DNA of 10,840 nucleotides from Candidatus Nomurabacteria bacterium. Its GTDB lineage: Bacteria > Patescibacteriota > Minisyncoccia > Phycocordibacterales > SBAW01. The position numbers were made by a program, and so were the translations under genes. Where the stretch lies: contig CALQZN010000021.1 of NCBI GenBank assembly GCA_943349675.1, positions 1 through 10,840 of the forward strand, written 5' to 3'. The notes under the pieces were generated by a model, which did no database searches, was not told the DNA's origin, and saw nothing but the letters and a program-made list of their open reading frames with translations. Shown here in pieces: positions 1 through 6,791 of the stretch; positions within the stretch are counted from its first letter, which is position 1, and each line of letters begins with the position of its first letter.

Positions 1-1
1 G

Positions 2-109
2 TCTGACCAGGTGGCAAACGCCAGTAGCATATATGACACGCCAGAGAATACTCTAGAAGTTGCAACCACAACTTCAGGAGCAAATCTTACCTTACCGTAC
101 GCACAATAA
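2..109 (+). CDS. possible C-terminal tail of an upstream protein (partial)
   Basis: One frame is open from the window edge to a TAA at 107-109 and would encode about 35 residues ending in ANLTLPYAQ, rich in Thr, Ser and Ala. The other two plus frames close early (TGA at 4-6, TAG at 54-56). Nothing in it is a recognisable domain. It would end 9 nt before gyrA, tight spacing that fits a preceding co-oriented gene. It is short enough to be open by chance, so this is tentative. Confidence 0.3.
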   Translation, partial: SDQVANASSIYDTPENTLEVATTTSGANLTLPYAQ

Positions 110-110
110 T
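105..110 (+). promoter_or_regulatory. candidate -10 box of gyrA, close to the ATG
   Basis: AATAAT lies 8 nt before the gyrA ATG and there is no Shine-Dalgarno at normal distance (AGGAG at 76-80 is too far upstream). The geometry matches the clearer leaderless promoters at 3158, 3643 and 4101, but no convincing -35 is visible. Confidence 0.3.
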
Positions 111-118
111 TTACATCC

Positions 119-2599
119 ATGGCTGACAAAAAATCTAAAAACACACCAGCAGAAGAGCCACGCGACGCAGCGCTTGGTATTGTTGAGCGCAACATTTCCA
201 CAGAGATGCGCGAGTCATACCTGGACTATGCTATGTCGGTTATTACCAGCCGCGCGCTCCCCGACGTGCGTGATGGTTTAAAGCCCGTACACCGCCGCAT
301 TTTGTATGCCATGCATCGCATGGGCCTCAGCCCTGGCGCCAGGTTTCGTAAGTCTGCTGCCGTAGTTGGAGATGTTCTCGGTAAATATCACCCACACGGC
401 GACTCGTCTGTGTACGACGCGATGGTAAAGATGGCGCAAGACTTTTCTATGCGGTACCCGCTCATTATTGGCCAAGGTAACTTTGGCTCCATCGACGGTG
501 ACTCGGCTGCTGCTATGCGCTACACCGAGGCAAAAATGAGTTCGATGGCGCAGCAACTGCTTAATGACCTCGAAAAAGATACAGTTGCATGGCGCGCAAA
601 CTACGACGGCACTCTTAAAGAGCCAGAGGTGTTGCCAGCTGCAGTGCCAAACATTTTGCTCAACGGCACGCTTGGTATTGCTGTTGGTATGGCAACGAGT
701 ATCCCGCCGCACAACTTAACAGAGCTCACAAATGCGCTAGTGCACCTCGTGGAGCATCCAGAGGCAACGGTAGAAGATTTGATGGAGCACGTGTCTGGCC
801 CCGACTTCCCAACAGGGGCAGTGGCGTTTGATAAAAAAGCCTTGCTGCATGCATATTCCACAGGTAAAGGTGGTGTGGTAGTGCGTGGCAATGCAGAAAT
901 TGTAGAAGATAAAAAAGGCAACTTCCAGATTGTGATTACCTCCATCCCGTACCGCGTCAACAAGTCTGACCTTATCGTCCGTATTGCCGACTTGGTGCGC
1001 GACAAAAAAGTAGATGGTATCCGCGGCCTCCGCGACGAGTCAACGCGTGACATCCGCGTTGTTGTAGAGCTTAAGGTGGGTGCGCATCCACAAAAAGTGC
1101 TTAACTCGCTGTACAAACACACGTCGCTGGAAGATACATTCCACTTCAACATGGTGGTGCTTGTAGACGGTGTGCCTCAAACCCTCTCACTTAAAGGCAT
1201 TTTGCAGGAGTTTATCAAGCACCGCCGCGAGGTGGTAAAGCGCCGCACCGAGTTTGACCTCAAAAAAGCACAAGAGCGCGAACACATCTTGCTGGGCCTC
1301 AGTAAAGCGCTCGACCATATCGACGAGGTCATCAAGACCATCCGTGCATCTAAAGATGTGGCAGACGCGCAAGCAAATTTGATAAAGAAGTTTAAATTTT
1401 CCGACCTCCAGGCGCAGGCTATTTTGGAGATGCGCCTTTCGCGCCTTGCAAACCTTGAGCGTAAAAAAGTAGAAGACGAATTGGCAGAGGTGCAGGCTAT
1501 GATAGCTCAGTGGTTGGCACTGTTGGGCAGCGAAAAGAAGATGCTTGCCGTTGTAAAAGAAGAGATAGAAATCGCTGGCAAAAAGTTTGGTGATGACCGC
1601 AAGACAAAGGTGATGAAGGGTGCTGCCGGCATTATAAATGTCGAAGACTTAGTACCCGACGAAGAACAGGTGCTGGTATTGACCGCCGACGGCTATGTAA
1701 AGCGCACCAATCCGGAAGAATACAAGCGCCAAAAACGCGGCGGCGTTGGCGTAATTGACCTCAACACCAAAGAAGAAGACGTGGTGACGACATTCTTGAC
1801 CACCTCGAGCCACAGCGACCTTTTGTTCTTTACCGACCTGGGTAAGGCGTATCAGATAAAAATGTATGAGCTGCCAGAAGGCAAACGCTCGACCAAAGGC
1901 AAGGCGTTGGTTAACTTCCTTTCTATTGGTGATACTGAAAAAGTGACGAGTGTTTTGCCAATGCGCAAAAACCAAAAAGAAGGTGAGCGATTTTTGTACA
2001 TGGTCACTAAAGAAGGTGTAACCAAAAAAGTAGACTCAACTGCCTTCCACGATGTACGCCGCAGTGGGCTCATTGCCATCAAACTCCAAAAAGATGACCA
2101 GCTTATTTCGGCACTCTTGGTAGAAAAAGGCGATGAAGTTTTGTTGACCTCCCAAAAAGGCCAGGCGATACGATTTAAAGAAAGCGACATTCGTGCCATG
2201 GGCCGCACCGCAGGCGGCGTGCGCGGTATGAAGCTGGGCACTGGCGACATTATTGTTGGTGCCGACGTGGTGCGTCGTGGTGACAAAACCGCAGAGGTGC
2301 TGGTGGTAACGCGCAATGGCTACGGCAAAACAACCCCTGTGGCAGAATATAAAGTCCAAAACCGCGGCGGCTCGGGCATTAAAACTGTTAAAGTTACGCC
2401 AAAAACAGGGCCGCTCATTGCAGCGCTTGTGGTAAGCAAGGGCGATGAAGCAAGTGCAGAAATTGTGGTAGTTTCCCAAAAAGGCCAAGTGATCCGCACC
2501 GACCTGACCGAAATTCCATCACTTTCTCGTGGCACCCAAGGCGTCCGCATCATGAAGCTCCGCGACGGTGATGCAATAGCAAGCTTTGTGTGTTTGTAA
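119..2599 (+). CDS. gyrA: DNA gyrase subunit A
   Basis: This is the A subunit of the type IIA topoisomerase that introduces negative supercoils using ATP hydrolysed by GyrB, which is not in this window. The 826 residues are normal length. The N-terminal breakage-reunion domain has [20 protein letters not shown] (34-53) and the region [11 protein letters not shown], in which Ser96 and Asp100 align with the quinolone-sensitive Ser83 and Asp87 of E. coli. The catalytic tyrosine is Tyr135 in AAMRYTE. A helical stretch around 365-470 forms the coiled-coil gate. The C-terminal beta-pinwheel opens with the GyrA box QKRGGVG at 538-544 (consensus QRRGGKG), and similar blades such as QNRGGSG follow. 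The box separates it from ParC. The start is the ATG at 119, without a Shine-Dalgarno and possibly leaderless. Confidence 0.97.
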   Translation: MADKKSKNTPAEEPRDAALGIVERNISTEMRESYLDYAMSVITSRALPDVRDGLKPVHRRILYAMHRMGLSPGARFRKSAAVVGDVLGKYHPHGDSSVYDAMVKMAQDFSMRYPLIIGQGNFGSIDGDSAAAMRYTEAKMSSMAQQLLNDLEKDTVAWRANYDGTLKEPEVLPAAVPNILLNGTLGIAVGMATSIPPHNLTELTNALVHLVEHPEATVEDLMEHVSGPDFPTGAVAFDKKALLHAYSTGKGGVVVRGNAEIVEDKKGNFQIVITSIPYRVNKSDLIVRIADLVRDKKVDGIRGLRDESTRDIRVVVELKVGAHPQKVLNSLYKHTSLEDTFHFNMVVLVDGVPQTLSLKGILQEFIKHRREVVKRRTEFDLKKAQEREHILLGLSKALDHIDEVIKTIRASKDVADAQANLIKKFKFSDLQAQAILEMRLSRLANLERKKVEDELAEVQAMIAQWLALLGSEKKMLAVVKEEIEIAGKKFGDDRKTKVMKGAAGIINVEDLVPDEEQVLVLTADGYVKRTNPEEYKRQKRGGVGVIDLNTKEEDVVTTFLTTSSHSDLLFFTDLGKAYQIKMYELPEGKRSTKGKALVNFLSIGDTEKVTSVLPMRKNQKEGERFLYMVTKEGVTKKVDSTAFHDVRRSGLIAIKLQKDDQLISALLVEKGDEVLLTSQKGQAIRFKESDIRAMGRTAGGVRGMKLGTGDIIVGADVVRRGDKTAEVLVVTRNGYGKTTPVAEYKVQNRGGSGIKTVKVTPKTGPLIAALVVSKGDEASAEIVVVSQKGQVIRTDLTEIPSLSRGTQGVRIMKLRDGDAIASFVCL

Positions 2600-2603
2600 A
2601 TAC

Positions 2604-2622
2604 ATCAAGGTTAAACCTTGAT
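2604..2622. repeat. 19-nt palindrome just after gyrA
   Basis: ATCAAGGTT and AACCTTGAT flank a single A, 4 nt after the gyrA stop codon. As RNA it could fold as a 7-bp stem with a 5-nt loop. No T-tract follows, so it is not a standard intrinsic terminator. It could be an RNA-processing hairpin or a protein-binding site. Confidence 0.4.
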
Positions 2623-2738
2623 AGAATTAAGACTTCTAACGTTTAACCTCCTGAAACCATCCTTGGAGTTGGTGAAGTGTTATTAGACAAACCTCAAATT
2701 GATGGTAGTCTATTGGTCAGGTCAACGGGAGACGTGTG

Positions 2739-2939
2739 ATGGCGATGGTACTTGATAAGGCGGGCCAAAAGGAGGTGGTTCCGGGACCGCCGGAGTGCGC
2801 TTGTGGGTGTGGCAAACCTCCGAACACTAACTACCATGCCACCGAGCCTGGTGGCGGCGGGTATCGGATGTTCTGGTTTTACTCGCCCGAGTGCCGAGAC
2901 AAGTGGTGCGAGGGTCACCCCAAGGCACGCGTGTTCTAG
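2739..2939 (+). CDS. small cysteine-rich putative metal-binding protein
   Basis: A 66-residue protein that I cannot assign to a named family. It has a CACGCG cluster (Cys20, 22, 24) and a distal SPECRDKWC element (Cys52, Cys57), with His33 and His60 as possible extra ligands. The layout, a Cys cluster then an aromatic stretch FWFYSPEC, recalls short zinc-binding modules of the TRASH/MYM kind, but that is only a resemblance. There is no signal peptide or membrane segment, so it is probably cytoplasmic. The ATG at 2739 is chosen because GGGAG (2727-2731) sits 7 nt upstream; a GTG at 2736 is the alternative. It stands alone between gyrA and a strong terminator. A very weak promoter-like pair (TTAGAC 2683, TAGTCT 2706) precedes it. 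Confidence 0.65.
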   Translation: MAMVLDKAGQKEVVPGPPECACGCGKPPNTNYHATEPGGGGYRMFWFYSPECRDKWCEGHPKARVF

Positions 2940-2968
2940 AGTCGAGTCGGCACTACTGGTGGTCCGTA

Positions 2969-3006
2969 GACCCCCTCATACAAGATGTACGAGGGGGTCA
3001 TATTTT
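2969..3006 (+). terminator. intrinsic terminator after the cysteine-rich protein
   Basis: GACCCCCTC (2969-2977) pairs with GAGGGGGTC (2991-2999), and the inner TAC/GTA can extend the stem. ATATTTTG follows. It lies 30 nt after the stop codon of the small cysteine-rich gene and isolates it from the next transcription unit. Confidence 0.85.
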
Positions 3007-3007
3007 G

Positions 3008-3013
3008 TACACT
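3008..3013 (+). promoter_or_regulatory. candidate -10 box of the truncated csaA-like reading frame
   Basis: TACACT ends 6 nt before the ATG at 3020 and follows TATTTTG. The arrangement resembles the leaderless promoters of the next three genes. No Shine-Dalgarno is present and the -35 is unclear. Confidence 0.35.
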
Positions 3014-3019
3014 GCGAGC

Positions 3020-3142
3020 ATGATCACCTATAAAGACTTTGAGAAAGTAGATATTGAGCGTATCGGAGCAGTTATCCCCAGTTTTACTTACAAAGGACTG
3101 ACCTTTGTAAATTTGGTGGCTTTACATAAGGCCGGTTGGTAG
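3020..3142 (+). pseudogene. truncated CsaA/YgjH-like tRNA-binding protein remnant
   Basis: The frame starts MITYKDFEKVDIERIGAVI, which matches the conserved N terminus of the CsaA/EMAP-type tRNA-binding domain (typically MITYxDFxKVDIRxGxI) with one extra residue. After about 19 codons the resemblance stops exactly where a 40-nt hairpin repeat begins (3071). The frame stays open through the repeat and ends at a TAG at 3140-3142, giving 40 residues against roughly 110 for an intact family member. The rest of the domain, including its nucleic-acid-binding OB fold, is absent. I read it as a 5' remnant cut by insertion of the repeat or by a deletion at it. A functional 40-residue peptide cannot be excluded. 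Confidence 0.55.
3071..3110 (+). repeat. hairpin repeat, copy 1
   Basis: This 40-nt unit is identical to 3559-3598 except at one position (C here, A there). It starts GTTATCCCCAG, then has TTACAAAGG and CCTTTGTAA arms around the loop ACTGA. Here the perfect stem is 9 bp. It lies inside the csaA-like remnant, about 48 nt before the -10 box of the first HIT-like gene. Confidence 0.85.
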
Positions 3143-3163
3143 GGATTTTTTTGAGTGTATACT
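3136..3163 (+). promoter_or_regulatory. leaderless-type promoter of HIT-like gene 1
   Basis: TTGGTA (3136-3141), a 16-nt spacer with GGGATTTTTTTGAGTG, and the -10 TATACT (3158-3163). The ATG follows after 9 nt, so the transcript should start at or next to the start codon. The same block recurs at 3621 and 4080. Confidence 0.7.
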
Positions 3164-3172
3164 CTGTTAAAT

Positions 3173-3526
3173 ATGCAGGCATTTTTACGGACACCCGAGA
3201 CTGAAGAAAAATACCAAGCGCATATTGCGCGCGGTGGGCTTACACACTGTCCTTTGTGCCACGAAGAGCCGTTGCAACAGTTTGTACACTGGAAAATTCT
3301 TAAAAACGCGTTCCCTTATGACAAAATTTTACAGGTACACCACATGCTTGTCTCGATGCGGCATGTAACAGAAGAAGAGTTGAACGAAGAGGAAAAACAG
3401 GAGCTACAAACAATAAAACAGGGATATTTAGATGATCACTACCAGTTTATATTAGAACCAACGCGAGGAGGGAAATCCATCCCTGGGCACCTCCACTTCC
3501 ATTTAGTTGTGGTAAAAGAATTGTAA
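3173..3526 (+). CDS. HIT-family-like protein, tandem copy 1
   Basis: A 117-residue protein with the histidine-triad signature near the C terminus: His106-Leu-His108-Phe-His110 followed by LVVV. In HIT proteins the middle histidine is the nucleophile attacking nucleotide phosphates (nucleotidyl hydrolases and transferases). An N-terminal CPLC pair (Cys26, Cys29) and the central HHMLVSMRHV, matching the GHxLVxPxRHV block of the family, support the call. The basic/acidic helix EEELNEEEKQELQTIK is also typical. No signal peptide is seen, so it should be cytoplasmic. The ATG at 3173 is chosen over the upstream in-frame GTG at 3155 because that GTG lies inside the promoter, before the expected transcription start. 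The substrate is unknown. Confidence 0.8.
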   Translation: MQAFLRTPETEEKYQAHIARGGLTHCPLCHEEPLQQFVHWKILKNAFPYDKILQVHHMLVSMRHVTEEELNEEEKQELQTIKQGYLDDHYQFILEPTRGGKSIPGHLHFHLVVVKEL

Positions 3527-3558
3527 AAATATAAGAGACCTGTGTAAGTTTGTTTAGA

Positions 3559-3603
3559 GTTATCCACAGTTTTACTTACAAAGGACTGACCTTTGTAAGT
3601 AAG
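3559..3603 (+). repeat. hairpin repeat, copy 2, with a DnaA-box-like 9-mer
   Basis: The first 40 nt match 3071-3110 at 39 positions. TTATCCACA (3560-3568) is an exact consensus DnaA box sequence. It is followed by a perfect 13-bp stem, TTACTTACAAAGG and CCTTTGTAAGTAA, around the loop ACTGA. No T-tract follows, so it is not a clear terminator for the preceding gene. The -10 box of the second HIT-like gene is 40 nt downstream. Confidence 0.85.
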
Positions 3604-3620
3604 TGGGGAAAGGGTGTTGC

Positions 3621-3648
3621 TATGTAAGGAATTTTTTGGGTGTATACT
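3621..3648 (+). promoter_or_regulatory. leaderless-type promoter of HIT-like gene 2
   Basis: TATGTA (3621-3626), a 16-nt spacer with AGGAATTTTTTGGGTG, and TATACT (3643-3648). The ATG at 3656 follows after 7 nt. Spacer and -10 closely match the block at 3136-3163. Confidence 0.7.
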
Positions 3649-3655
3649 GCCGGAC

Positions 3656-4009
3656 ATGGTAAGTTTACGTACTACAGCAATTGAAGAAGCGTATAAGCAG
3701 TGGCGAGACGCTGGTGGTTTACAACAAGGTTGTCCATTGTGTCGCAATACGCCACTGGAGCAATTTACATACTGGAAAGTTATCGTTAACGATTTTCCTT
3801 ACGATAAGGTTGCAGAGAAACATCATATGTTGGTGCCGCTTAGGCATGTGACAGAGGGGGAGCTTACGGAAGAAGAAAAGCAGGAATTGCAGACTATTAA
3901 ACCAACGTATCTTAATGACAACTACCAGTTTATTATAGAAGCGACACATAAAACGAAGTCCGTCCCAGAACATTTCCACCTACATCTGATTGTGGTAAGA
4001 GAATTGTAG
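3656..4009 (+). CDS. HIT-family-like protein, tandem copy 2
   Basis: This 117-residue protein aligns without gaps to its upstream neighbour; I count about 65 identical residues (56%). Identity is highest in the middle and C-terminal parts and nearly absent in the first 20 residues. The histidine triad is kept as His106-Phe-His108-Leu-His110 followed by LIVV, and the CPLC pair (Cys26, Cys29) and HHMLVPLRHV are kept too. Both copies therefore look active as HIT-type nucleotide-phosphate enzymes, not one live and one dead. The gene has its own promoter with the -10 7 nt before the ATG and no Shine-Dalgarno. The difference in N termini and in the loop before the triad (THKTKSVPE against TRGGKSIPG) suggests different substrates or partners. 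Confidence 0.8.
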   Translation: MVSLRTTAIEEAYKQWRDAGGLQQGCPLCRNTPLEQFTYWKVIVNDFPYDKVAEKHHMLVPLRHVTEGELTEEEKQELQTIKPTYLNDNYQFIIEATHKTKSVPEHFHLHLIVVREL

Positions 4010-4079
4010 ATATACCACACGCGGGCGGTCAATCCTTTGTACATTGGGTAAGAAGAGGAAGAAGGAAGGTCAAATAGAG
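4010..4079 (+). other. intergenic purine-rich stretch with a partial hairpin-repeat arm
   Basis: It contains CCTTTGTA (4035-4042), the right arm of the hairpin repeat without its partner, then a purine-rich run (AAGAAGAGGAAGAAGGAAGG). No terminator is visible. It may be a decayed third copy of the repeat upstream of the third leaderless promoter, but the match is short. Confidence 0.3.
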
Positions 4080-4106
4080 AGGGTAGGGATTTTTATGGCG
4101 TATACT
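4080..4106 (+). promoter_or_regulatory. leaderless-type promoter of the methyltransferase gene
   Basis: AGGGTA (4080-4085), a 15-nt spacer with GGGATTTTTATGGCG, and TATACT (4101-4106). The ATG at 4115 follows after 8 nt. It is the third member of the promoter family. Confidence 0.65.
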
Positions 4107-4114
4107 GATAGGTA

Positions 4115-4681
4115 ATGGATGGAAGTGCTTTTTTAACCCCTGCAAAAGTGGTGCAGAGTGCCAAGATACAAGAGGGTATGCACGTAGCAGACCTGGGTGC
4201 TGGGTCGGGATTTTTTACTCGCGCGGCAGCGCGTGCGGTTGGCCCTAAGGGTGTGGTGTGGGCAGTTGATATACAACAAGATTTGCTGTCGCGTATTAAA
4301 AATTTGGCAGCAGTGGAGGGTTTGCATAATATTGAAGTGGTGCACGGCGACGTCGAGTCAAAAAATGGCAGCCACTTGCCATCGGGTCAGTTTGATTTTT
4401 GTATTGTGGCAAACCTGCTCTTTGCTGTAGAAGCCAAAAAAGCTCTTGTACAAGAAGTGTACAGAGTGCTACGGGCAGGAGGGCCAGACTCTCCGTGGGG
4501 GCCGGGGTGCGCGCTTGTGGTTGACTGGGCGGGGTCGTTTGGGGGCTTGGGGCCACACGAAACCCATGTGTACGCGGAGGGTGCTGCGCATGAGCTGTTT
4601 ACCCAAAATGGGTTTACCTATGTAGATAGTGTGCCTGCGGGGGCGTACCACTGGGGATTTGTTGTTCGCAAAAAAACGTAA
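4115..4681 (+). CDS. class I SAM-dependent methyltransferase
   Basis: This is a 188-residue Rossmann-fold methyltransferase. Motif I is VADLGAGSGFF (24-34), which binds S-adenosylmethionine. The acidic end of strand 2 is VDIQ with Asp52, which should bind the ribose hydroxyls. GDV (78-80) and the strand FDFCIVANLLF (93-103) are the following motifs. The C-terminal part continues the sheet (GCALVVDWAG, AHELFTQNGF, YHWGFVVRKK). There is no extra substrate domain, so the acceptor (small molecule, lipid, protein or RNA) cannot be told. A Gly/Pro-rich loop (GGPDSPWGPG, 122-131) precedes strand 6. The mRNA appears leaderless. The solute-binding gene starts within 30 nt of its stop codon and is probably co-transcribed. 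Confidence 0.88.
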   Translation: MDGSAFLTPAKVVQSAKIQEGMHVADLGAGSGFFTRAAARAVGPKGVVWAVDIQQDLLSRIKNLAAVEGLHNIEVVHGDVESKNGSHLPSGQFDFCIVANLLFAVEAKKALVQEVYRVLRAGGPDSPWGPGCALVVDWAGSFGGLGPHETHVYAEGAAHELFTQNGFTYVDSVPAGAYHWGFVVRKKT

Positions 4682-4708
4682 GAGGGCGCACAATTGAACC
4701 ATATGCAA

Positions 4709-6016
4709 ATGTCTAACTTCCAACTTATTTTTACAGGGATTTTTGTCCTGCTTATTTTAGTTGGCGTTGCAGTGTTTGCGCTGTTTGGTGGGATTGGTGG
4801 TAAAAGCAATATTGGTGCTGTGACCGTGTGGGGGACTCTCGACCAGACAACTGTAGACCAAGTACTACAAAATTTGCGACAAGCCAATAAAGAATTGTCG
4901 GATGTGCGCTATGTGCAGCGGCAACCCAGTACATATGCTGCCGACTTGATAAACGCCATGGCAAGCGGCACCGGGCCTGATTTGTTTTTTATAGGTCAAG
5001 ACGAAGTATTTTTGTTTGCAGATAAAATCCAGGTAGTGCCATACAGTGTGATCTCTCAATCAACCTTTATAAACTCCTACATAGACGAAGGGCAACTTTT
5101 TTTGACCGAGCAGGGTGCGCTTGCGTTACCGCTGCTTGTTGACCCGCTGGTTATGTATTGGAACCGCGACATGCTTGCCGGCGCTGGGGTCTCGCAACCG
5201 CCCCGCTACTGGAGCGAACTTATTACCCTGGCCCCAAAGATAACTAAACTAGACCCGTCGCTTACCATACAAAAGAGCGCCGTAGCGCTGGGGGAATGGC
5301 AAAATATTTCTCACGCGAAAGCAATACTTACTACGCTTTTTTTGCAAGCGGGCGACTCCATTGTTGCACGTGACACCAGTGGTATACAGGTGGTCGTGTT
5401 TGGTACGACGCCACAAAACATGCCCGAAAACCCGGCGGTGTCGGCATTAAAGTTTTATACAGAATTTGCAAACCCATCAAAAACCACATACTCGTGGAAC
5501 CGATCACTGCCAAAGTCGCAAGACGCGTTTACGGCAGGCGATGTAGCGTTGTATTTTGGTATGGCAAGTGACTACGAAGCGCTTAAAGCCCGCAACCCAA
5601 ACCTCCGCTTTGCGGTGGCGCCGCTGCCTCAGATACAAGGCAATAGCACAACGCTCACGTTTGGGCAAATGACCGGCGTTGCCCTGTCTCGTAGTGCGCC
5701 AAATGCTGCTGGGGCGCTTACTGCGGCACAAATACTCACTGGCCCCGCAGCGGCGCTTGCATTTGCACAAGCAAACAAGTTGCCGCCAGTACGCCGAGAT
5801 GTAGTAGTAGACACCTCTGCGGATGCTGCACAAGCAGTGTTTGTGCAGTCGGCGCTTGTGGCGCGCGCATGGCTCGACGTTGATAAACAAAAGACAGATA
5901 CGCTGTTTGCCGGCATGATAGAATCAGTAATAAGCGGTAAGTCCGAGTTGAGCAGTGCTGTTGCAGAGGTCAGCTTGTCGCTTGGGGCGCTACTGCGAGA
6001 GAAACAGATACGATAA
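4709..6016 (+). CDS. membrane-anchored extracellular solute-binding protein (family 1-like)
   Basis: About 435 residues. One hydrophobic N-terminal helix (LIFTGIFVLLILVGVAVFAL) anchors the protein. No lipobox cysteine is seen, so it is not a typical lipoprotein. The exported part looks like a family-1 periplasmic-type binding protein: an opening strand AVTVWGTLD, then ADLINAMASGTGPDLFFI (the A..G..PD pattern of sugar-binding proteins), and further lobes with LPLLVDPLVMYWNRDML and GDVALYFGMASDY. In transporters such proteins deliver sugars or peptides to an ABC permease, but no permease or ATPase lies next to it. It sits between the methyltransferase and four pilin-like genes. The ATG at 4709 puts MSNFQ directly before the helix; ATG 4703 and TTG 4694 (with AGAGGG at 4681-4686) are alternative starts. 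Confidence 0.82.
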   Translation: MSNFQLIFTGIFVLLILVGVAVFALFGGIGGKSNIGAVTVWGTLDQTTVDQVLQNLRQANKELSDVRYVQRQPSTYAADLINAMASGTGPDLFFIGQDEVFLFADKIQVVPYSVISQSTFINSYIDEGQLFLTEQGALALPLLVDPLVMYWNRDMLAGAGVSQPPRYWSELITLAPKITKLDPSLTIQKSAVALGEWQNISHAKAILTTLFLQAGDSIVARDTSGIQVVVFGTTPQNMPENPAVSALKFYTEFANPSKTTYSWNRSLPKSQDAFTAGDVALYFGMASDYEALKARNPNLRFAVAPLPQIQGNSTTLTFGQMTGVALSRSAPNAAGALTAAQILTGPAAALAFAQANKLPPVRRDVVVDTSADAAQAVFVQSALVARAWLDVDKQKTDTLFAGMIESVISGKSELSSAVAEVSLSLGALLREKQIR

Positions 6017-6018
6017 GT

Positions 6019-6474
6019 ATGAAATTTTTTGTAAAACATTCAACATTCATTGGTTTATTTTTTGGTATTTTTTTCTTGATTACGCCATTGTTGGTACAAG
6101 CTCAAGGTGGAGCAGGGTCGAACACCATCTATCCAAATCCTGGTGGAGGCGGAGGAACCAACTCAATTACCCTACTTAACACATTGGATGGGATAAGTAG
6201 TATTTGCCAACTATTACAAAAACTTTTGGGGGTACTCTTGGCCTTTGGAGTCCCCATAGCCGTACTTTTTTTGGTCTATGCAGGTTTTTTGTTTGTAAAA
6301 GCACGTGGTAACCCCAAAGAGCTTATTCGTGCACGGACAAACTTTAAGTACGTAATCTTAGGTATTATGCTCTTTTTGGGGGCGTGGATGCTTGGGCAGA
6401 TAGTTGCTAGCACCGTAAACACCTTAGGGGCGGGGAGTGGTGCCCCGGGCGTAGGGTCATGTCGATCATCATAA
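6019..6474 (+). CDS. T4SS/VirB2-like pilin-type membrane protein, paralogue 1 (signal peptide)
   Basis: 151 residues. An N-terminal signal peptide (about 1-28, likely cleaved after VQA) is followed by a Gly-rich linker (PGGGGGTN). Two hydrophobic helices follow at about 68-92 and 108-130, joined by a short basic loop (KARGNPKELIRARTNFK). This layout fits the small VirB2/TrbC-like pilin family seen repeatedly in Patescibacteria genomes, whose members are thought to build surface filaments or a secretion channel; no biochemical role is implied by the sequence alone. It starts 2 nt after the solute-binding gene stop codon and should be translated from the same mRNA; no strong Shine-Dalgarno is seen. 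It is the most divergent of the four paralogues and lacks the FLWG motif. Confidence 0.72.
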   Translation: MKFFVKHSTFIGLFFGIFFLITPLLVQAQGGAGSNTIYPNPGGGGGTNSITLLNTLDGISSICQLLQKLLGVLLAFGVPIAVLFLVYAGFLFVKARGNPKELIRARTNFKYVILGIMLFLGAWMLGQIVASTVNTLGAGSGAPGVGSCRSS

Positions 6475-6477
6475 CTT

Positions 6478-6717
6478 ATGACTTTTGCCGGATTAGTTAC
6501 GACACTTGTTGATTTTATTAGGAGTACCGTAAGTGTGTTGATCGGTATTGGGTTGGTTATATTTTTGTGGGGTATTGTTAAATATATCTACCAATCAGCG
6601 AGCCCTAAGGCCCATGGATACGGGCGAGACATGATGGTATGGGGACTTGTGGCAATGTTTGTAATGGTGTCGGTGTGGGGGATATTGGGAATGGCACAAA
6701 CAGCCTTCCTCCCATAG
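6478..6717 (+). CDS. pilin-like small membrane protein, paralogue 2
   Basis: 79 residues with no signal peptide. Two transmembrane helices (about 16-36 and 52-72) are separated by a basic, polar loop (SASPKAHGYGRD). The signature LVIFLWGIVKYI in helix 1 and MMVWGLVAMFVMVSVWGI in helix 2 is nearly repeated in paralogues 3 and 4. The gene starts 3 nt after the preceding stop codon without a recognisable Shine-Dalgarno, so it is probably coupled to it. It corresponds to the mature part of the signal-bearing copies. Identity as a T4SS pilin-type protein comes from topology and family resemblance only. Confidence 0.72.
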   Translation: MTFAGLVTTLVDFIRSTVSVLIGIGLVIFLWGIVKYIYQSASPKAHGYGRDMMVWGLVAMFVMVSVWGILGMAQTAFLP

Positions 6718-6756
6718 TCGCTATCCACAGGTTTGTCTTGTGCTTGTTGGTGTGGG

Positions 6757-6786
6757 TTGCTACAGTTGGAGGGTAGTAACTAATAT
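6757..6786 (+). promoter_or_regulatory. promoter of pilin-like gene 3, leaderless-type
   Basis: TTGCTA (6757-6762), an 18-nt spacer and TAATAT (6781-6786). The ATG at 6792 is 5 nt further, and no Shine-Dalgarno lies at proper distance (GGAGG at 6768-6772 is about 20 nt away). A DnaA-box-like CTATCCACA (6721-6729) lies upstream. Confidence 0.45.
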
Positions 6787-6791
6787 TCAAT

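Noticed and set aside
278..2553. Long minus-strand open frames opposite gyrA
   Set aside because: They mirror the strongly coding plus frame, have no start signals or recognisable motifs, and overlap each other.
119..2599. ParC (topoisomerase IV) instead of GyrA
   Set aside because: The GyrA box QKRGGVG and the full set of C-terminal blades are present.
3573..3603. Hairpin copy 2 as terminator of HIT-like gene 1
   Set aside because: No T-tract follows the stem on either strand, and an identical hairpin lies inside an open frame at 3071.
3072..6729. DnaA-box-like 9-mers (3072, 3560, 6721) near gyrA as a replication origin
   Set aside because: Only one is an exact match, they are kilobases apart, and two belong to the hairpin repeat. 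No AT-rich unwinding region, dnaA or dnaN is present.
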